A stretch of 64,000 nucleotides of DNA, from NCBI GenBank assembly GCA_959599095.1, contig CAUGGC010000004.1, forward strand, positions 43,090-107,089, given 5' to 3'. Below are positions 44,205-53,654 of the stretch, piece after piece (the first letter of the stretch is position 1; every line of letters starts with the position of its first letter). A program made the translations under genes and the position numbers. Source of the stretch: an uncultured Collinsella sp. Its GTDB lineage: Bacteria > Actinomycetota > Coriobacteriia > Coriobacteriales > Coriobacteriaceae. The notes beneath the pieces are model-generated. The model saw nothing but the letters and a program-made list of their open reading frames with translations. It ran no database searches and was not told where the DNA came from.

Positions 44205-44310
44205 CAGAAAGTGTCAGACGGGGGCGGCTGCCGGGCCGCCGTGTGCGAAAAGAAGTGTCGGCCTGCGTCGCTGTCGTTGGGCGAGGCCCTATTTGTGGGG
44301 ATACTGAAAC
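44205..44310 (+). promoter_or_regulatory. Shared sugar-gene leader element, copy 1
   Basis: Two direct repeats (AGAAAGTGTCAG near 44210 and AGAAGTGTCGG near 44252) inside ~100 bp. The region aligns with the one upstream of the IIA-Glc gene (62226-62330): GGTATCAG at the start, a GC-rich middle, GCGAAAAGAAGT, then TGGGCGA. Probably a common operator or RNA antiterminator target for PTS-linked genes. Confidence 0.55.
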
Positions 44311-44341
44311 CACGACAAGCAGCGTATGAAAGGATCGATGC

Positions 44342-45772
44342 ATGGCTTTTCGTAAAGACTTTCTGTGGGGCGGCGCGACGGCTGTCAACCAGTGCGAGGG
44401 CGCCTATAACGTGGACGGCCGCGGCCTTGCCAACGTGGACGTGGCTCCGCACGGCCCCGAGCGCTATGCGGTGGTCTCCGGCCAGCGTAAAATGCTCGAC
44501 TTCGAGGACGGCTATTACTATCCCGCGCAGACCGGCATCGATTTCTATCACCACTACAAAGAGGACATTGCTCTCTTTGCCGAGATGGGCTTTAAGACCT
44601 TCCGTATGCGCCTGGCTTGGACCCGCATCTTCCCCAACGGCGACGAGACCGAGCCCAATGAGGCTGGCCTGGCCTTCTACGAGGATGTATTCCGCGAGTG
44701 TCAAAAGCACGGCATCGAGCCGCTCGTGACCATCGCGCACTTCGACTGTCCGATTCACCTCATCAAGGAGTACGGCGGCTGGCGCAACCGTAAGCTCATC
44801 GACTTCTACAAGAACCTCGCGACCACAATCTTTACCCGCTACAAGGGTCTGGTGAAGTACTGGCTTACCTTTAACGAGATCAATATGATCTTGCACCTGC
44901 CGTTTATGGGTGCCGGTCTGGTCTTTGAGGAGGGCGAGAACAAGGAGGCTGTCGAGTACCTGGCCGCCCACAACGAGCTCGTTGCCAGCGCTTGGGCAAC
45001 CAAGATTGCCCACGAGATCGACCCCGAGGTCAAGATTGGCTGCATGCTCGCCGCAGGTAGCTACTACCCCTACAGCTGTCGTCCGGGCGATGTGCGCCAG
45101 GCGCAGCTCGACAATCAGGACAATTACTTCTTCGTCGACGTTCAGAGCCGTGGCTACTACCCGGCCTATGCCGTCAAGAAGCTCGAGCGTCTGGGTATCG
45201 ATGTGGGCATGACGGACGAGGACCGCGAGATCCTGGCCGCCAACACCGTCGACTTCATCAGCTTTAGCTATTACAGCGCCCGTTGCTCCGCCGGTGCCGA
45301 TAACCCCGATGTCGAGCGCACCCAGGGCAACGCCTTCGCCGGCGCCAAGAACCCCTACCTGCAGGAGAGCCAGTGGGGCTGGGCCATCGATCCACTGGGC
45401 TTCCGCATTACGCTCAACGACCTGTACGACCGTTATCAGAAGCCGCTGTTTGTGGTTGAGAACGGCCTGGGCGCCAAGGATGTTGTCGAGGAGGATGGTT
45501 CCATCAACGACGACTACCGTATCGACTACCTGCGCCAGCATATCGCCGCGATGCGCGATGCGGTGACCGAGGACGGCGTTGACCTGCTGGGCTACACCAC
45601 CTGGGGCCCGATTGACCTGGTGTCTGCCGGCACGGGCGAGATGTCCAAGCGCTACGGCTTTATCTATGTGGACCGCGATGATGCGGGCAACGGCACCCTC
45701 AAGCGCTCCAAAAAGAAGAGCTTCGACTGGTACAAGAAGGTTATCGCCACCAACGGCGAAGATTTGGCCTAG
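44342..45772 (+). CDS. bglA: 6-phospho-beta-glucosidase (GH1)
   Basis: 476 aa. GH1 signatures: FLWGGATAVNQCEGA at the N-terminus, acid/base TFNEIN (about residues 178-183), nucleophile VVENGLG (about 376-382). The C-terminal segment SKRYGFIYVDRDD...RSKKKSFDWYKKVI carries the Ser/Lys/Tyr residues that bind the 6-phosphate. It hydrolyses phosphorylated cellobiose or aryl-glucosides delivered by a PTS. No permease is adjacent. It has its own leader and terminator. Confidence 0.93.
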   Translation: MAFRKDFLWGGATAVNQCEGAYNVDGRGLANVDVAPHGPERYAVVSGQRKMLDFEDGYYYPAQTGIDFYHHYKEDIALFAEMGFKTFRMRLAWTRIFPNGDETEPNEAGLAFYEDVFRECQKHGIEPLVTIAHFDCPIHLIKEYGGWRNRKLIDFYKNLATTIFTRYKGLVKYWLTFNEINMILHLPFMGAGLVFEEGENKEAVEYLAAHNELVASAWATKIAHEIDPEVKIGCMLAAGSYYPYSCRPGDVRQAQLDNQDNYFFVDVQSRGYYPAYAVKKLERLGIDVGMTDEDREILAANTVDFISFSYYSARCSAGADNPDVERTQGNAFAGAKNPYLQESQWGWAIDPLGFRITLNDLYDRYQKPLFVVENGLGAKDVVEEDGSINDDYRIDYLRQHIAAMRDAVTEDGVDLLGYTTWGPIDLVSAGTGEMSKRYGFIYVDRDDAGNGTLKRSKKKSFDWYKKVIATNGEDLA

Positions 45773-45801
45773 GCTTTCCCGATAACCGTAGCCTCCTAAC
45801 C

Positions 45802-45838
45802 AAGGCGCCCGGCGAGTATGTGCTCGCCGGGCGCCTTG
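45802..45838 (+). terminator. Intrinsic terminator of bglA
   Basis: Perfect 15-bp stem AAGGCGCCCGGCGAG with a 6-nt loop; few Ts follow. Confidence 0.8.
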
Positions 45839-45904
45839 CCGTCTGCGAATTTTGGGACATGCGGCCCGCTTTTTCGACCCATCTGTCGGTACACTAAAAG
45901 CACT

Positions 45905-47788
45905 ATGGGTACCCGCGAGCGACATATCGGCCACGCGGCCGCCCGATCCGCTCCCGTGGCGGATCCCAGGGGCGGCAGGCTCTTCGCCATGCCGCGATTC
46001 CTTGTTGGCATAACACATCAGGTGTACCGCCACCGCGTCTTTGCTATCGCCGGTGTCATCACCGCGCTGTTCCTCATGCTTTTGGCAGTCTTGCCGGCGC
46101 TGTTCGCCTTCGACCCCAAACTTTCTAACGCCGTGCCCGCCTATAGCGAGGTGTCCGAAGAGGTCGTGGATGCGCTCGTCCATTCGAGCTCTCTGCCGTT
46201 GCTTGTTGCCGCAATTGCATTTTCGATCTGGGGCGTATCGGTCTATCTGCGCTGTTTGGACTATGTGTTGCGCCGCCGTCTTGTTGCCATCGCCACCATC
46301 TGCGCCCTGTGGATGATCGAAGTCATTCTCAAGTACAAGTCGTTCACGCCGTTCTATGCCACCGTGCTGTGGTACCTGTACTACGTGCCCATGACGCTCA
46401 TTCCGCTGCTCTACCAGTTGTGTGGTCTGCGCCTTGCGGGCCTGGAGCAATACCGCCTGGGTCGCCGCTACTGCGCTGCGCTGTGGATTATGGCTATCCT
46501 GCTTATCGGATTTGTGCTCACCAACGATTTTCACCAGCAGGTCTTCCACTTTGACCGTACAAGCGACACCTGGAGCAACGATTACACGTACGGCTGGGGT
46601 TATTTCGCTGTCCTCCTGTGGACGGCCTTTAACTTTGTGGCCTTTTTTATCCTGGTTGGTCGGTCCTCGTCCTTTCGCATCCAGCGTTTCTCGGGCACGG
46701 CGGCGCTCGTACTGCTGGGTGGCGCATTCTTTGCCATCTCGTATGCTCTGCGCGTGCCCTGGGCATGGAGGCTCAACTTTTCGCTCGTCTATTGCGTCCT
46801 GTGCGTGGTGGCGATGGAAATCTGTCTCGATTGCGGTGTCATTCCGTCGTATCACGACATCGCCGGCATCTTCGACACCTTGCCGCTCGACCTCAAAGTT
46901 CTAACGCGCGACCTGCAGGAGGTCTATGCCACGCCGGTGTCAAAGCCAATGCCGGTAGGCGTGCGCGAGGAGTTGTGGACCCAGGAGCACGGCCGCGCCC
47001 ATGCCTTTGCCGTGGCGTCCGATCCCGATGTGATGTACCGTGCCTTTCCACTGCTGGGCGGATCGGCCCTGCTTGCCCAAGACGTGTCGGAGCTCAACGA
47101 GCTTAACCGTGAGCTGGCGCATCGTCGCATGGAGCTGCAGCGTCAAAACGAGCTGCTCGCCGCCGACTACGACCTTAAGACGCACCTGGCAGATCAAGAG
47201 GCCGAGACCTTGCTGGTCCAAGACGTGGACCAGGCGCTTGCCCGCGCGCTCGAAGGGATGTACGACCTGCTGAGCTCGCTGCCGCCGTTGACCGACGAAG
47301 CGTCTTCGCACGAGCGTTACCGCATGCTACAGCGCGCCAAGATGCTCGTCGCCTATTGCAAGCGCAAGGGGTCGCTCACGTTGGCACAGCACGGGGAGAG
47401 CGGTTTTGATCACGACCGCATCCAGCTCATTGCCAACGAGCTCGCAAGCGACCTGCGCACCATCGATATCGATTGCGCCTCGATTATCGCCATACGGCGC
47501 CCGATGCACGCCAGTACGGTAAGCGCCCTGTACGACTGCGTGTATGACTTTGCGTTTTTTGCCTACACCACCGACCATCCGGCGCTTATGTACCACTTGG
47601 GCGACCATGACCGGTGCAGTGTCGAGCTGCGCGCCACGCTCTTCTCCAACGATGAGGAAGACTTGTCTCAGACACCGGCCGCCCATGAACTCGAAAGCGC
47701 GCTGCAAGGGCGCAACGTGGCATACCGCCTTGAGGGCGAGCCCGGCCAGCTGCGCATGATCGTTTTGATGCCGAGGGTGGGTGAGTGA
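45905..47788 (+). CDS. Membrane sensor protein without kinase catalytic motifs
   Basis: 627 aa from ATG 45905; ATG 45989 is an alternative. Eight hydrophobic helices in the first ~310 residues, a coiled coil (about 390-450; ELNELNRELAHRRMELQRQNELL), then ~180 residues arranged like a dimerisation plus ATPase region. No H-box His in context and no N or G box can be seen. Probably a co-sensor or pseudokinase for the true kinase downstream, with which it shares a GTGA overlap. TACACT lies nine bases before the ATG. Confidence 0.65.
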   Translation: MGTRERHIGHAAARSAPVADPRGGRLFAMPRFLVGITHQVYRHRVFAIAGVITALFLMLLAVLPALFAFDPKLSNAVPAYSEVSEEVVDALVHSSSLPLLVAAIAFSIWGVSVYLRCLDYVLRRRLVAIATICALWMIEVILKYKSFTPFYATVLWYLYYVPMTLIPLLYQLCGLRLAGLEQYRLGRRYCAALWIMAILLIGFVLTNDFHQQVFHFDRTSDTWSNDYTYGWGYFAVLLWTAFNFVAFFILVGRSSSFRIQRFSGTAALVLLGGAFFAISYALRVPWAWRLNFSLVYCVLCVVAMEICLDCGVIPSYHDIAGIFDTLPLDLKVLTRDLQEVYATPVSKPMPVGVREELWTQEHGRAHAFAVASDPDVMYRAFPLLGGSALLAQDVSELNELNRELAHRRMELQRQNELLAADYDLKTHLADQEAETLLVQDVDQALARALEGMYDLLSSLPPLTDEASSHERYRMLQRAKMLVAYCKRKGSLTLAQHGESGFDHDRIQLIANELASDLRTIDIDCASIIAIRRPMHASTVSALYDCVYDFAFFAYTTDHPALMYHLGDHDRCSVELRATLFSNDEEDLSQTPAAHELESALQGRNVAYRLEGEPGQLRMIVLMPRVGE

Positions 47789-49284
47789 CGATGCAGATTT
47801 CGCTCATCCTTCCCCAAATCGTTGCGCTCGATGTTGTCTTTGCCCTGGCTGCGTGTCTGCAGACGATCCACGTCCCGCTCATCGCATCGCGCCGCTCGTC
47901 CTATAACCGTAAGGTGATTTGCGCCTACGAGGCGAGCCTTGTGCTTCACCTGATGATTTCGGCGCTCATCTTATTCGCGTCGTCTGGCTCGTATCTGGTG
48001 GCGCCGCTTGACGTTTGCGCCAGGGCAATGAGCGGAGTGCTGTGGCTCAATGCCGCGATCTTTGCCTATGGCGTGGTCCTTATGGTGCACTATCGTCGCC
48101 CCGTCATGCTGGCCGAGCTGCTGCTCGTTGCCGCCGTGACACCGCCGGTGGTTTTTGCCATGGGCTCGGCGTGGACCGTTGTCCTTATCGCAGAGGGGGC
48201 GTTCTTCCTGTTCCGTTCCATCGCGGCGCTCTTGATGGACGTCCGTAACCGCCAGGAGGATATCACCGCGTTCTCGACGATCGAAACCATCAACGTGATT
48301 CCCGTGGGCATCCTGTATCTGGACCCGAGGGGCCGTCCGCTGCTCATGAACCGCTGCATGCGCAAAAACCTGCTGGAGCTTCATATGCCCACCGACCTAG
48401 ACGATATGAGCGGTACGTGGAACGACCTGCGCAGGCTCAGCATGCAAATGCCCGAAAGCAGCCAGAACCGCGTGCGCATTAATCTGGACCGCTTTGGTGA
48501 GGCGCGCGTTGTGGTCGAGGTTTCTCCCGCCGAGATTCGCTTGTTTGTGCACGACGACGTTATGGTTTCGGGCCGCCTCTTTGAGCGCATTATCGGCCTG
48601 GATGTAACAGAGTATGCGCATGCTCATGATCGCCTGGCGCAAGCCAACCACCTGCTTGAGCTTGCGGGCCAAGAGCTCCAAGCCCAGATCGAAGAAGTCA
48701 AAAAAGTTGCTGACAATGCGGCCTATCTGCGTATGCGCGCCCGTGTGCACGATGTGATCGGACAGCGCCTGTCCATCCTCCATCGTTATCTTGAGGAGGG
48801 GCGCCTGGATGACGAGTCACTCGAGCAGATCGATCCGCTGCTGCGCTCGATTGCCGCCGACTTACATAGCAGGGGTGACACCGAACCGGCAGAGCAACTG
48901 GGCGATATCGTCCATGCCTTTGGCCTGGTGAGCGTGCAGATCGATGTGGAGGGAGAGCTGCCTGAGGACGCGCGTGTCGCCGCCGCATTTTTGCAGATTA
49001 TCCGCGAGGCCTCGACCAATGCCACCAAGCATGCACAGGCCCATCAGGTCCATGTGCGCCTGTGGCAGGAGACGTCGAAAGACGGTGCTGTTGCGCGGAT
49101 GACTGTTTCTAACGACGGCGCGCCCGCGCCCGTATCGTATCGCGAGGGAACGGGTATCCCAGGTATGAGGCATGTCGCGCAAGATCTGGGTGGCAGCCTA
49201 GAGGTCCACGCCGCCCCGCCCTTTACGCTTACGGTGTCCATTCCGCTTAACGCCAACGACACGTCTCAAAGGAGAAGCTCATGA
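47785..49284 (+). CDS. Membrane sensor histidine kinase, HisKA_3 type
   Basis: 499 aa from GTG 47785 (ATG 47791 possible). Five to six N-terminal helices, a PAS-like region (about 170-280; INVIPVGILYLDPRGRPLLMN), a coiled coil, phospho-acceptor RARVHDVIGQRLSILHRYLE and an ATPase with N box REASTNATKHAQ and G region GTGIPGMRHVAQDLGG. Middle gene of a three-gene coupled operon; phosphorylates the regulator that follows. Confidence 0.88.
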   Translation: MTMQISLILPQIVALDVVFALAACLQTIHVPLIASRRSSYNRKVICAYEASLVLHLMISALILFASSGSYLVAPLDVCARAMSGVLWLNAAIFAYGVVLMVHYRRPVMLAELLLVAAVTPPVVFAMGSAWTVVLIAEGAFFLFRSIAALLMDVRNRQEDITAFSTIETINVIPVGILYLDPRGRPLLMNRCMRKNLLELHMPTDLDDMSGTWNDLRRLSMQMPESSQNRVRINLDRFGEARVVVEVSPAEIRLFVHDDVMVSGRLFERIIGLDVTEYAHAHDRLAQANHLLELAGQELQAQIEEVKKVADNAAYLRMRARVHDVIGQRLSILHRYLEEGRLDDESLEQIDPLLRSIAADLHSRGDTEPAEQLGDIVHAFGLVSVQIDVEGELPEDARVAAAFLQIIREASTNATKHAQAHQVHVRLWQETSKDGAVARMTVSNDGAPAPVSYREGTGIPGMRHVAQDLGGSLEVHAAPPFTLTVSIPLNANDTSQRRSS

Positions 49285-49904
49285 TCCGCGTGTTAATTGT
49301 CGAAGACCAGGCCATTCTGCGCGAGAGCCTCGCGCGCTCCGTTGGCGACCAGCCCGATATGACCGTTGTCGCCGCAATCGCCGATGCTTCCGAAGCCCTC
49401 GATGTCGTACTCAAGGAGCGCCCGGACATGATACTGATGGACGTGTGCACCGAGCACGATTCCAACGGCATCGTGGCAGCGGCGCGTATTAAAGAGGAGC
49501 TGCCCGAGTGTCGCGTCATCATCATGACCGGCATGCCCGAGATCACCTTTGTCGATCAGGCGCGCGAGGCGGGCGTCGACAGCTTTGTGTACAAGAACGT
49601 CGGCATCGACGAGCTGTTCGCCGTGATGCGCTCCACGCTGGCGGGCTACTGTACGTTTCCCAAGCCGCCCGAGAGCATTTTCTCGGGCACGGCGGCCCTT
49701 GACGATGTCGAGCTGTCGATTTTGCGCCTTGCCTGCGAGGGCAAAAGTCGTCGCGAGATCGCGGCTGAGCTGTTTATGAGCGAGGGCACCATCAAGCGCC
49801 GCATCTCGGAGATCCTCAACAAGACCGGTTACGACAACATCATGCGCCTGGCCGTACATGCGGTGACCGAGGGCAGCATCGTTCCCAACATGGAGCGCCC
49901 GTAG
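49281..49904 (+). CDS. LuxR/NarL-family response regulator
   Basis: 207 aa. Receiver: VEDQ, phospho-Asp in ILMDVCTEHDSNG (about residue 54), IMTGMP, YKN with Lys. HTH: LDDVELSILRLACEGKSRREIAAELFMSEGTIKRRISEILNKTGYDN. ATGA overlap with the kinase. The DxxT..DSNG loop and KRR in the recognition helix set it apart from the 16-kb regulator. Targets unknown. Confidence 0.92.
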   Translation: MIRVLIVEDQAILRESLARSVGDQPDMTVVAAIADASEALDVVLKERPDMILMDVCTEHDSNGIVAAARIKEELPECRVIIMTGMPEITFVDQAREAGVDSFVYKNVGIDELFAVMRSTLAGYCTFPKPPESIFSGTAALDDVELSILRLACEGKSRREIAAELFMSEGTIKRRISEILNKTGYDNIMRLAVHAVTEGSIVPNMERP

Positions 49905-49937
49905 TCGGTGTGCCGCCCGTGCTCCAACGCCGAAGAT

Positions 49938-49978
49938 AGGTCGCCCGCCGTTTTGCATCTAAAAACGGCGGGCGACCT
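49938..49978. terminator. Intrinsic terminator
   Basis: AGGTCGCCCGCCGTTTT pairs with AAAACGGCGGGCGACCT around a 6-8 nt loop. Usable from both strands. Confidence 0.85.
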
Positions 49979-50009
49979 GCTTGTATGGGCAGTGCTGTCG
50001 GCATAAAGC

Positions 50010-50044
50010 GGCGGGGCCGCAGGATCATTTCCTGCGGCCCCGCC
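50010..50044. terminator. Second terminator hairpin
   Basis: GGCGGGGCCGCAGGA pairs with TCCTGCGGCCCCGCC around 5 nt; probably ends the opposing lipoprotein operon. Confidence 0.7.
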
Positions 50045-50094
50045 TGGCATGTGCGCGGATATGTCCGCCAATCCGCGGCTATCGGTGTCTGCCG

Positions 50095-50937
50095 TTACGC
50101 GATGGTTGCGCTGTAAGAGGCGACGTCCTCGTAGGAATCGGTCAGGTAGGCGTCGATGCCGATGGTCGTGTTGACCAGGTCGTCAAGACTGTCAAGCTCG
50201 CCGCTCGAGAACGTGAATTCCTCGGTGGCGCTGGTGCCGGGCATCAGGTTAGCCGAGAACCAGGGTTCCTTCATGGTGCCGTTGACGTTGGTCTTGCCGG
50301 AAGGAGCGTAGAAGGTCAGGTCCTTGTCGCTCTTGTTGGTGATGTTGACGACAAAGCCGATGTCGCCCCAGTCGTCCTTGAACTTCTCGGTGATGGTGAT
50401 GGTGCACAGATCGTCATCGGCGACGGTGACGGCGGGGGAGATTTCGACGTTCTGGACATCGTCGTCTTCGACGGCCTCATCGATCTCCTCTTCCTTCTCG
50501 GCCGCCTCGCGATCCTTCTTCACCGTACCGGACAGGTCCTTGTCGGACTTGGTAAAGACAAGATTGCCGTCATCTTCTTCGAGGATGAGTTTGCCGTCCT
50601 TGAGCTTCATGTCGTGCGACTCATCTTCGGCGGTGATGGTTACGGTGGTGGCGTCCTTTGCCTCCCATTTAAGGTCGACGACTTCAAGGAACAGGTCGAG
50701 GGCGCCTGTACCGTCCTCATCGAGAATCAGGACGCAGTGGACACCCCAATCCTCGAGCATCTTCATGTACTCATCGGTCAGCTCTTCGCCATCCACGGTT
50801 CCACCCGAGAGTTCCCAGCTGCCGACGAAGTTGGCCTTGGGGTCCTTGCCGCCGCCGCTGCAGCCCGTCAGGGCAAAGGCGAGCGCCAGGACGCATGTCA
50901 GGAATGCGAGTACGGATTTTTTGAACGTTGTCTTCAT
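50095..50937 (-). CDS. Lipoprotein, DUF-type stress or envelope protein
   Basis: 280 aa. Signal peptide with lipobox FALTGCSGGG (Cys about 25). Mature part has an N-terminal lipocalin-like beta region (VGSWELSGGTVDGEEL...DGTGALDLF), a charged linker, and a C-terminal beta domain (ITITEKFKDDWGDIGFVVNITNKSDKDLTFYAPSGKTNVNG). AAGGAGG precedes ATG 50937. Last gene of a four-gene minus-strand operon. Function unknown. Confidence 0.82.
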   Translation of the reverse strand: MKTTFKKSVLAFLTCVLALAFALTGCSGGGKDPKANFVGSWELSGGTVDGEELTDEYMKMLEDWGVHCVLILDEDGTGALDLFLEVVDLKWEAKDATTVTITAEDESHDMKLKDGKLILEEDDGNLVFTKSDKDLSGTVKKDREAAEKEEEIDEAVEDDDVQNVEISPAVTVADDDLCTITITEKFKDDWGDIGFVVNITNKSDKDLTFYAPSGKTNVNGTMKEPWFSANLMPGTSATEEFTFSSGELDSLDDLVNTTIGIDAYLTDSYEDVASYSATIA

Positions 50938-51017
50938 GGTGTCCTCCTTTATCGAACGAAACCCATAGAAGCAAATGCGGGGGTGGCGGATCCCCCGCCA
51001 ATTACCAGATAGAGGGG

Positions 51018-52259
51018 CTAGGGCCGGGGCGTTCCGCAGTTGCTGCAGAACTTGCCGCCGTTTTCGCTGCCGCAGTTGGGGCAGAACCACTTGGCCGGTG
51101 CCGAGGCGGGTGCGGGACTACCGCACTCGGAGCAGAACTTGCCGGTGTTGGTGGCGCCGCAGCTGCAGGTCCATGCGCCGGCCGCAGGTGCGGCGGTGGG
51201 AGCCGGTGCGGGGGCGTGAGCCGGAGCCGGCTGCGGAGCGGCCTGCTGCTGTGCCTGGCCGGCGGCGAACAGCTGGCTGGCGTTCATGCCGCCCATGCCA
51301 CCTGCCATGCCCATGCCCATAAAGCCTGCCATCGCGCCGTTGGGGTTGGCGGCTGCCGCGCGCATTGCGTCGCTCTGGGCGCTGGCGATGTTGGCTGCCG
51401 CCATGGTGGGATCGCGCATGACCGCGGCTTTCTGCAGGTCCTTGATCATCTGCTCGTCCTCTTGCGAGGCGGCGATGGAGTTGACGCCAAAGCTCACGAT
51501 CTCGACGCCGCGCAGGTCACGCCAGTCGGCAGAGAGGACCTCGTTGAGCGCGCGGGCGAGCTCGGTGGTGTGGCCGGGGATGGCGCTGTAGCGGATGCCC
51601 ATCTCCGAGATCTTGGCAAAGGCGGGCTGCAGGGCGGTGAGCAGCTCGGACTTAAGCTGGCTGTCGATCTTGTCGCGCGTGTAGTTATCGGTCACGTTGC
51701 CGCATACGTTGGTGTAGAACAGCAGCGGGTTGGTGATGCGGTACGAATACTCGCCGTTGCAGCGCACGGAGATGTCGACGTCCAGGCCAATGTTGTTATC
51801 GACCACGCGGAAGGGCACGGGCGAGGCGGTGCCGTACTTGTTGCCGATGATCTCCTTGGTGTTGATGAAGTAGACACGCTGGTCCTTGCCCGCGTCGCCG
51901 CCAAAGGTAAAGCGGCTGCCGATATTGGCGAAGGTCTCCTTGATGGAATCGCCCAGGTTGCCGCTAAAGACGCTCGGCTCGCTGCCGGTATCGAAGACGA
52001 ACTCACCGGGCTCCAGCGCGACTTCGATGATCTTGCCGTTTTGCACCACGAGCATGCCCTGGCCGTCGTTGACGGCGATGACCGAGCCGTTGGAGATGAC
52101 ATTGTCCTCGCCGCGCGTGTTGGAGCTGCGGCCACCGGTACGTTTGCTGCCCTTGCAGGCCAAGACGTCGGCAGGCATCGATTCGCAGTAGATAAATTCC
52201 TTCCACTGGTCGGCCATGACGCCGCCGGCAGCACCCAATCCAGCTTTCAAGAGTCCCAT
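51018..52259 (-). CDS. SPFH/Band-7 (YdjI-like) protein with two zinc ribbons
   Basis: 413 aa. Residues ~20-270 form an SPFH domain (VNDGQGMLVVQNGKI, RDKIDSQLKSELLTALQP). A Met/Gly/Ala-rich helix, a Pro/Ala linker and two C-terminal zinc ribbons follow (CSCGATNTGKFCSECG and CPNCGSENGGKFCSNCG). This is the layout of YdjI of Bacillus, which works with PspA-type membrane stress proteins. Here it is grouped with other zinc-ribbon proteins; no PspA is visible. Confidence 0.85.
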   Translation of the reverse strand: MGLLKAGLGAAGGVMADQWKEFIYCESMPADVLACKGSKRTGGRSSNTRGEDNVISNGSVIAVNDGQGMLVVQNGKIIEVALEPGEFVFDTGSEPSVFSGNLGDSIKETFANIGSRFTFGGDAGKDQRVYFINTKEIIGNKYGTASPVPFRVVDNNIGLDVDISVRCNGEYSYRITNPLLFYTNVCGNVTDNYTRDKIDSQLKSELLTALQPAFAKISEMGIRYSAIPGHTTELARALNEVLSADWRDLRGVEIVSFGVNSIAASQEDEQMIKDLQKAAVMRDPTMAAANIASAQSDAMRAAAANPNGAMAGFMGMGMAGGMGGMNASQLFAAGQAQQQAAPQPAPAHAPAPAPTAAPAAGAWTCSCGATNTGKFCSECGSPAPASAPAKWFCPNCGSENGGKFCSNCGTPRP

Positions 52260-52307
52260 GGTGATCTTCCTTTCTCGTCAAAGGCCGGGTGGTATTGGTC
52301 AGGATGG

Positions 52308-53630
52308 TTAATCGTCCTTGTCGTCCTTCATGACAACGGTGGTCTCGGTGTGGCTGAAGGTGTCGTACTTCTCGGTCAGGTTGAGCTCGCCGCAGTAGCA
52401 ATCGGCGTGGGTGGCCTCGTTGGCCGTCTTGAGCTGGCCCACCAGCAGCACGTCTGCGATGACCACGATGATCAACGGCGCGACGATGTTGATGAGGATG
52501 CCCTCGACATCAAAGGTGAGGTAGTCCGGATCGAAGGCATTCCCACCCATAAAGAGAATCTGGGAGAGGACAAACCCGACCACAAAGAACAGCACCGAGG
52601 CGATGGAGAGCTTGGGCTTGGAGCAGGGGAGCTCGCCAACCATGCGACCGGTCTGGCCGTTCATGGCAAACAGATAACCCTTGCCGTTCCACGAGGTGGA
52701 AAGCATCCACACGGGGAACAGGGCGTAGTCGCTGTCTTCCCAGGTGTAGTCGAGCTGCTTGCTTTCGACCGTGGCGTCGTCATACTCGTCGACGACGGTC
52801 TCGCACAGGGCCGAGATCGTGCTTTCTTCCATACGGCGCTCGGCGCGCGCCTTGCAGGTCTCGCAGTCCTCGTCGTAACGGTTGGCGATGTAGCCGGGCA
52901 TATATGCGACCGAGAACGGACGCAGTGCGTCGTAGTCAAACGGCTCGATGGCGTCCATGTGGCCGTCGGGCATCTTGGACGATCCGTCGACGGGCACGCG
53001 CTTAAACGAGATATTGCCCTTGCGATAGGCATCGTAGTGGTCGGTGGTCGTGACGGTGCGGTCGGATTCCTCGGTCACGGTCTCGTTGGTCGCGTCAAAG
53101 TGCACTTCGCCGTCAACGCGGGCGCCGTAGAGCCAAAACGGCACGTAGACACCTTGGACCTCGTCGATGTGGTTGCCGGTGATAAAGCTCTTGGGCAGTA
53201 AGATCTTGCCCTTGTAGTGTTCCTTGAGTGCGGCCGTGACGTCGTCGCGCCCGAGCTTAAACGGAATCACCAGGTCGGGCGAGAAGTCGCCAGAGAGCTG
53301 GCCGGGCGCCACGGCGGAGTTGCCGCAGTACGGGCAGGTGGTGACGGCGACGGTGCCGTCGGACACGAGCTCGGCGCCGCACGACGAGCAGATGTAGCCG
53401 GCGTTTTGGGCGAGCTCCTGCACCGCGTCGTCGGCGACGGGCTTGGGCGTTGCGGCTGCTGCATCGGCTTTGGCATCTGCCTTGTCCTGGCGCTCGCGAT
53501 AGAGGGCCTCGACTTCTTCGACTTCAAAACGAGAATCGCAGTAGTCGCAGACGAGCTTTTGCTCGGCACTGGCAAAGTGAAGGGGGCCGCCACACGCGGG
53601 GCATTGATAGTTGACGCTCTCGAAGGCCAT
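52308..53630 (-). CDS. Zinc-ribbon membrane protein
   Basis: 440 aa. Two N-terminal zinc ribbons (CPACGGPLHF...CDYC and CSSCGAEL...CPYCG, within residues 1-110), a beta-rich soluble middle with CETC, and two C-terminal helices (about 345-365 and 380-400) before an acidic tail. Resembles TFIIB-type zinc-ribbon membrane proteins found next to SPFH genes. 48 bp upstream of the SPFH gene in the same direction. Confidence 0.75.
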   Translation of the reverse strand: MAFESVNYQCPACGGPLHFASAEQKLVCDYCDSRFEVEEVEALYRERQDKADAKADAAAATPKPVADDAVQELAQNAGYICSSCGAELVSDGTVAVTTCPYCGNSAVAPGQLSGDFSPDLVIPFKLGRDDVTAALKEHYKGKILLPKSFITGNHIDEVQGVYVPFWLYGARVDGEVHFDATNETVTEESDRTVTTTDHYDAYRKGNISFKRVPVDGSSKMPDGHMDAIEPFDYDALRPFSVAYMPGYIANRYDEDCETCKARAERRMEESTISALCETVVDEYDDATVESKQLDYTWEDSDYALFPVWMLSTSWNGKGYLFAMNGQTGRMVGELPCSKPKLSIASVLFFVVGFVLSQILFMGGNAFDPDYLTFDVEGILINIVAPLIIVVIADVLLVGQLKTANEATHADCYCGELNLTEKYDTFSHTETTVVMKDDKDD

Positions 53631-53654
53631 GATCGGTCCTTTCGCTGCCGGAGG

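Noticed and set aside
44204..46855. Long minus-strand ORF opposite bglA and the sensor gene
   Set aside because: Composition is typical of antisense frames in high-GC genes and it spans two real genes and a terminator.
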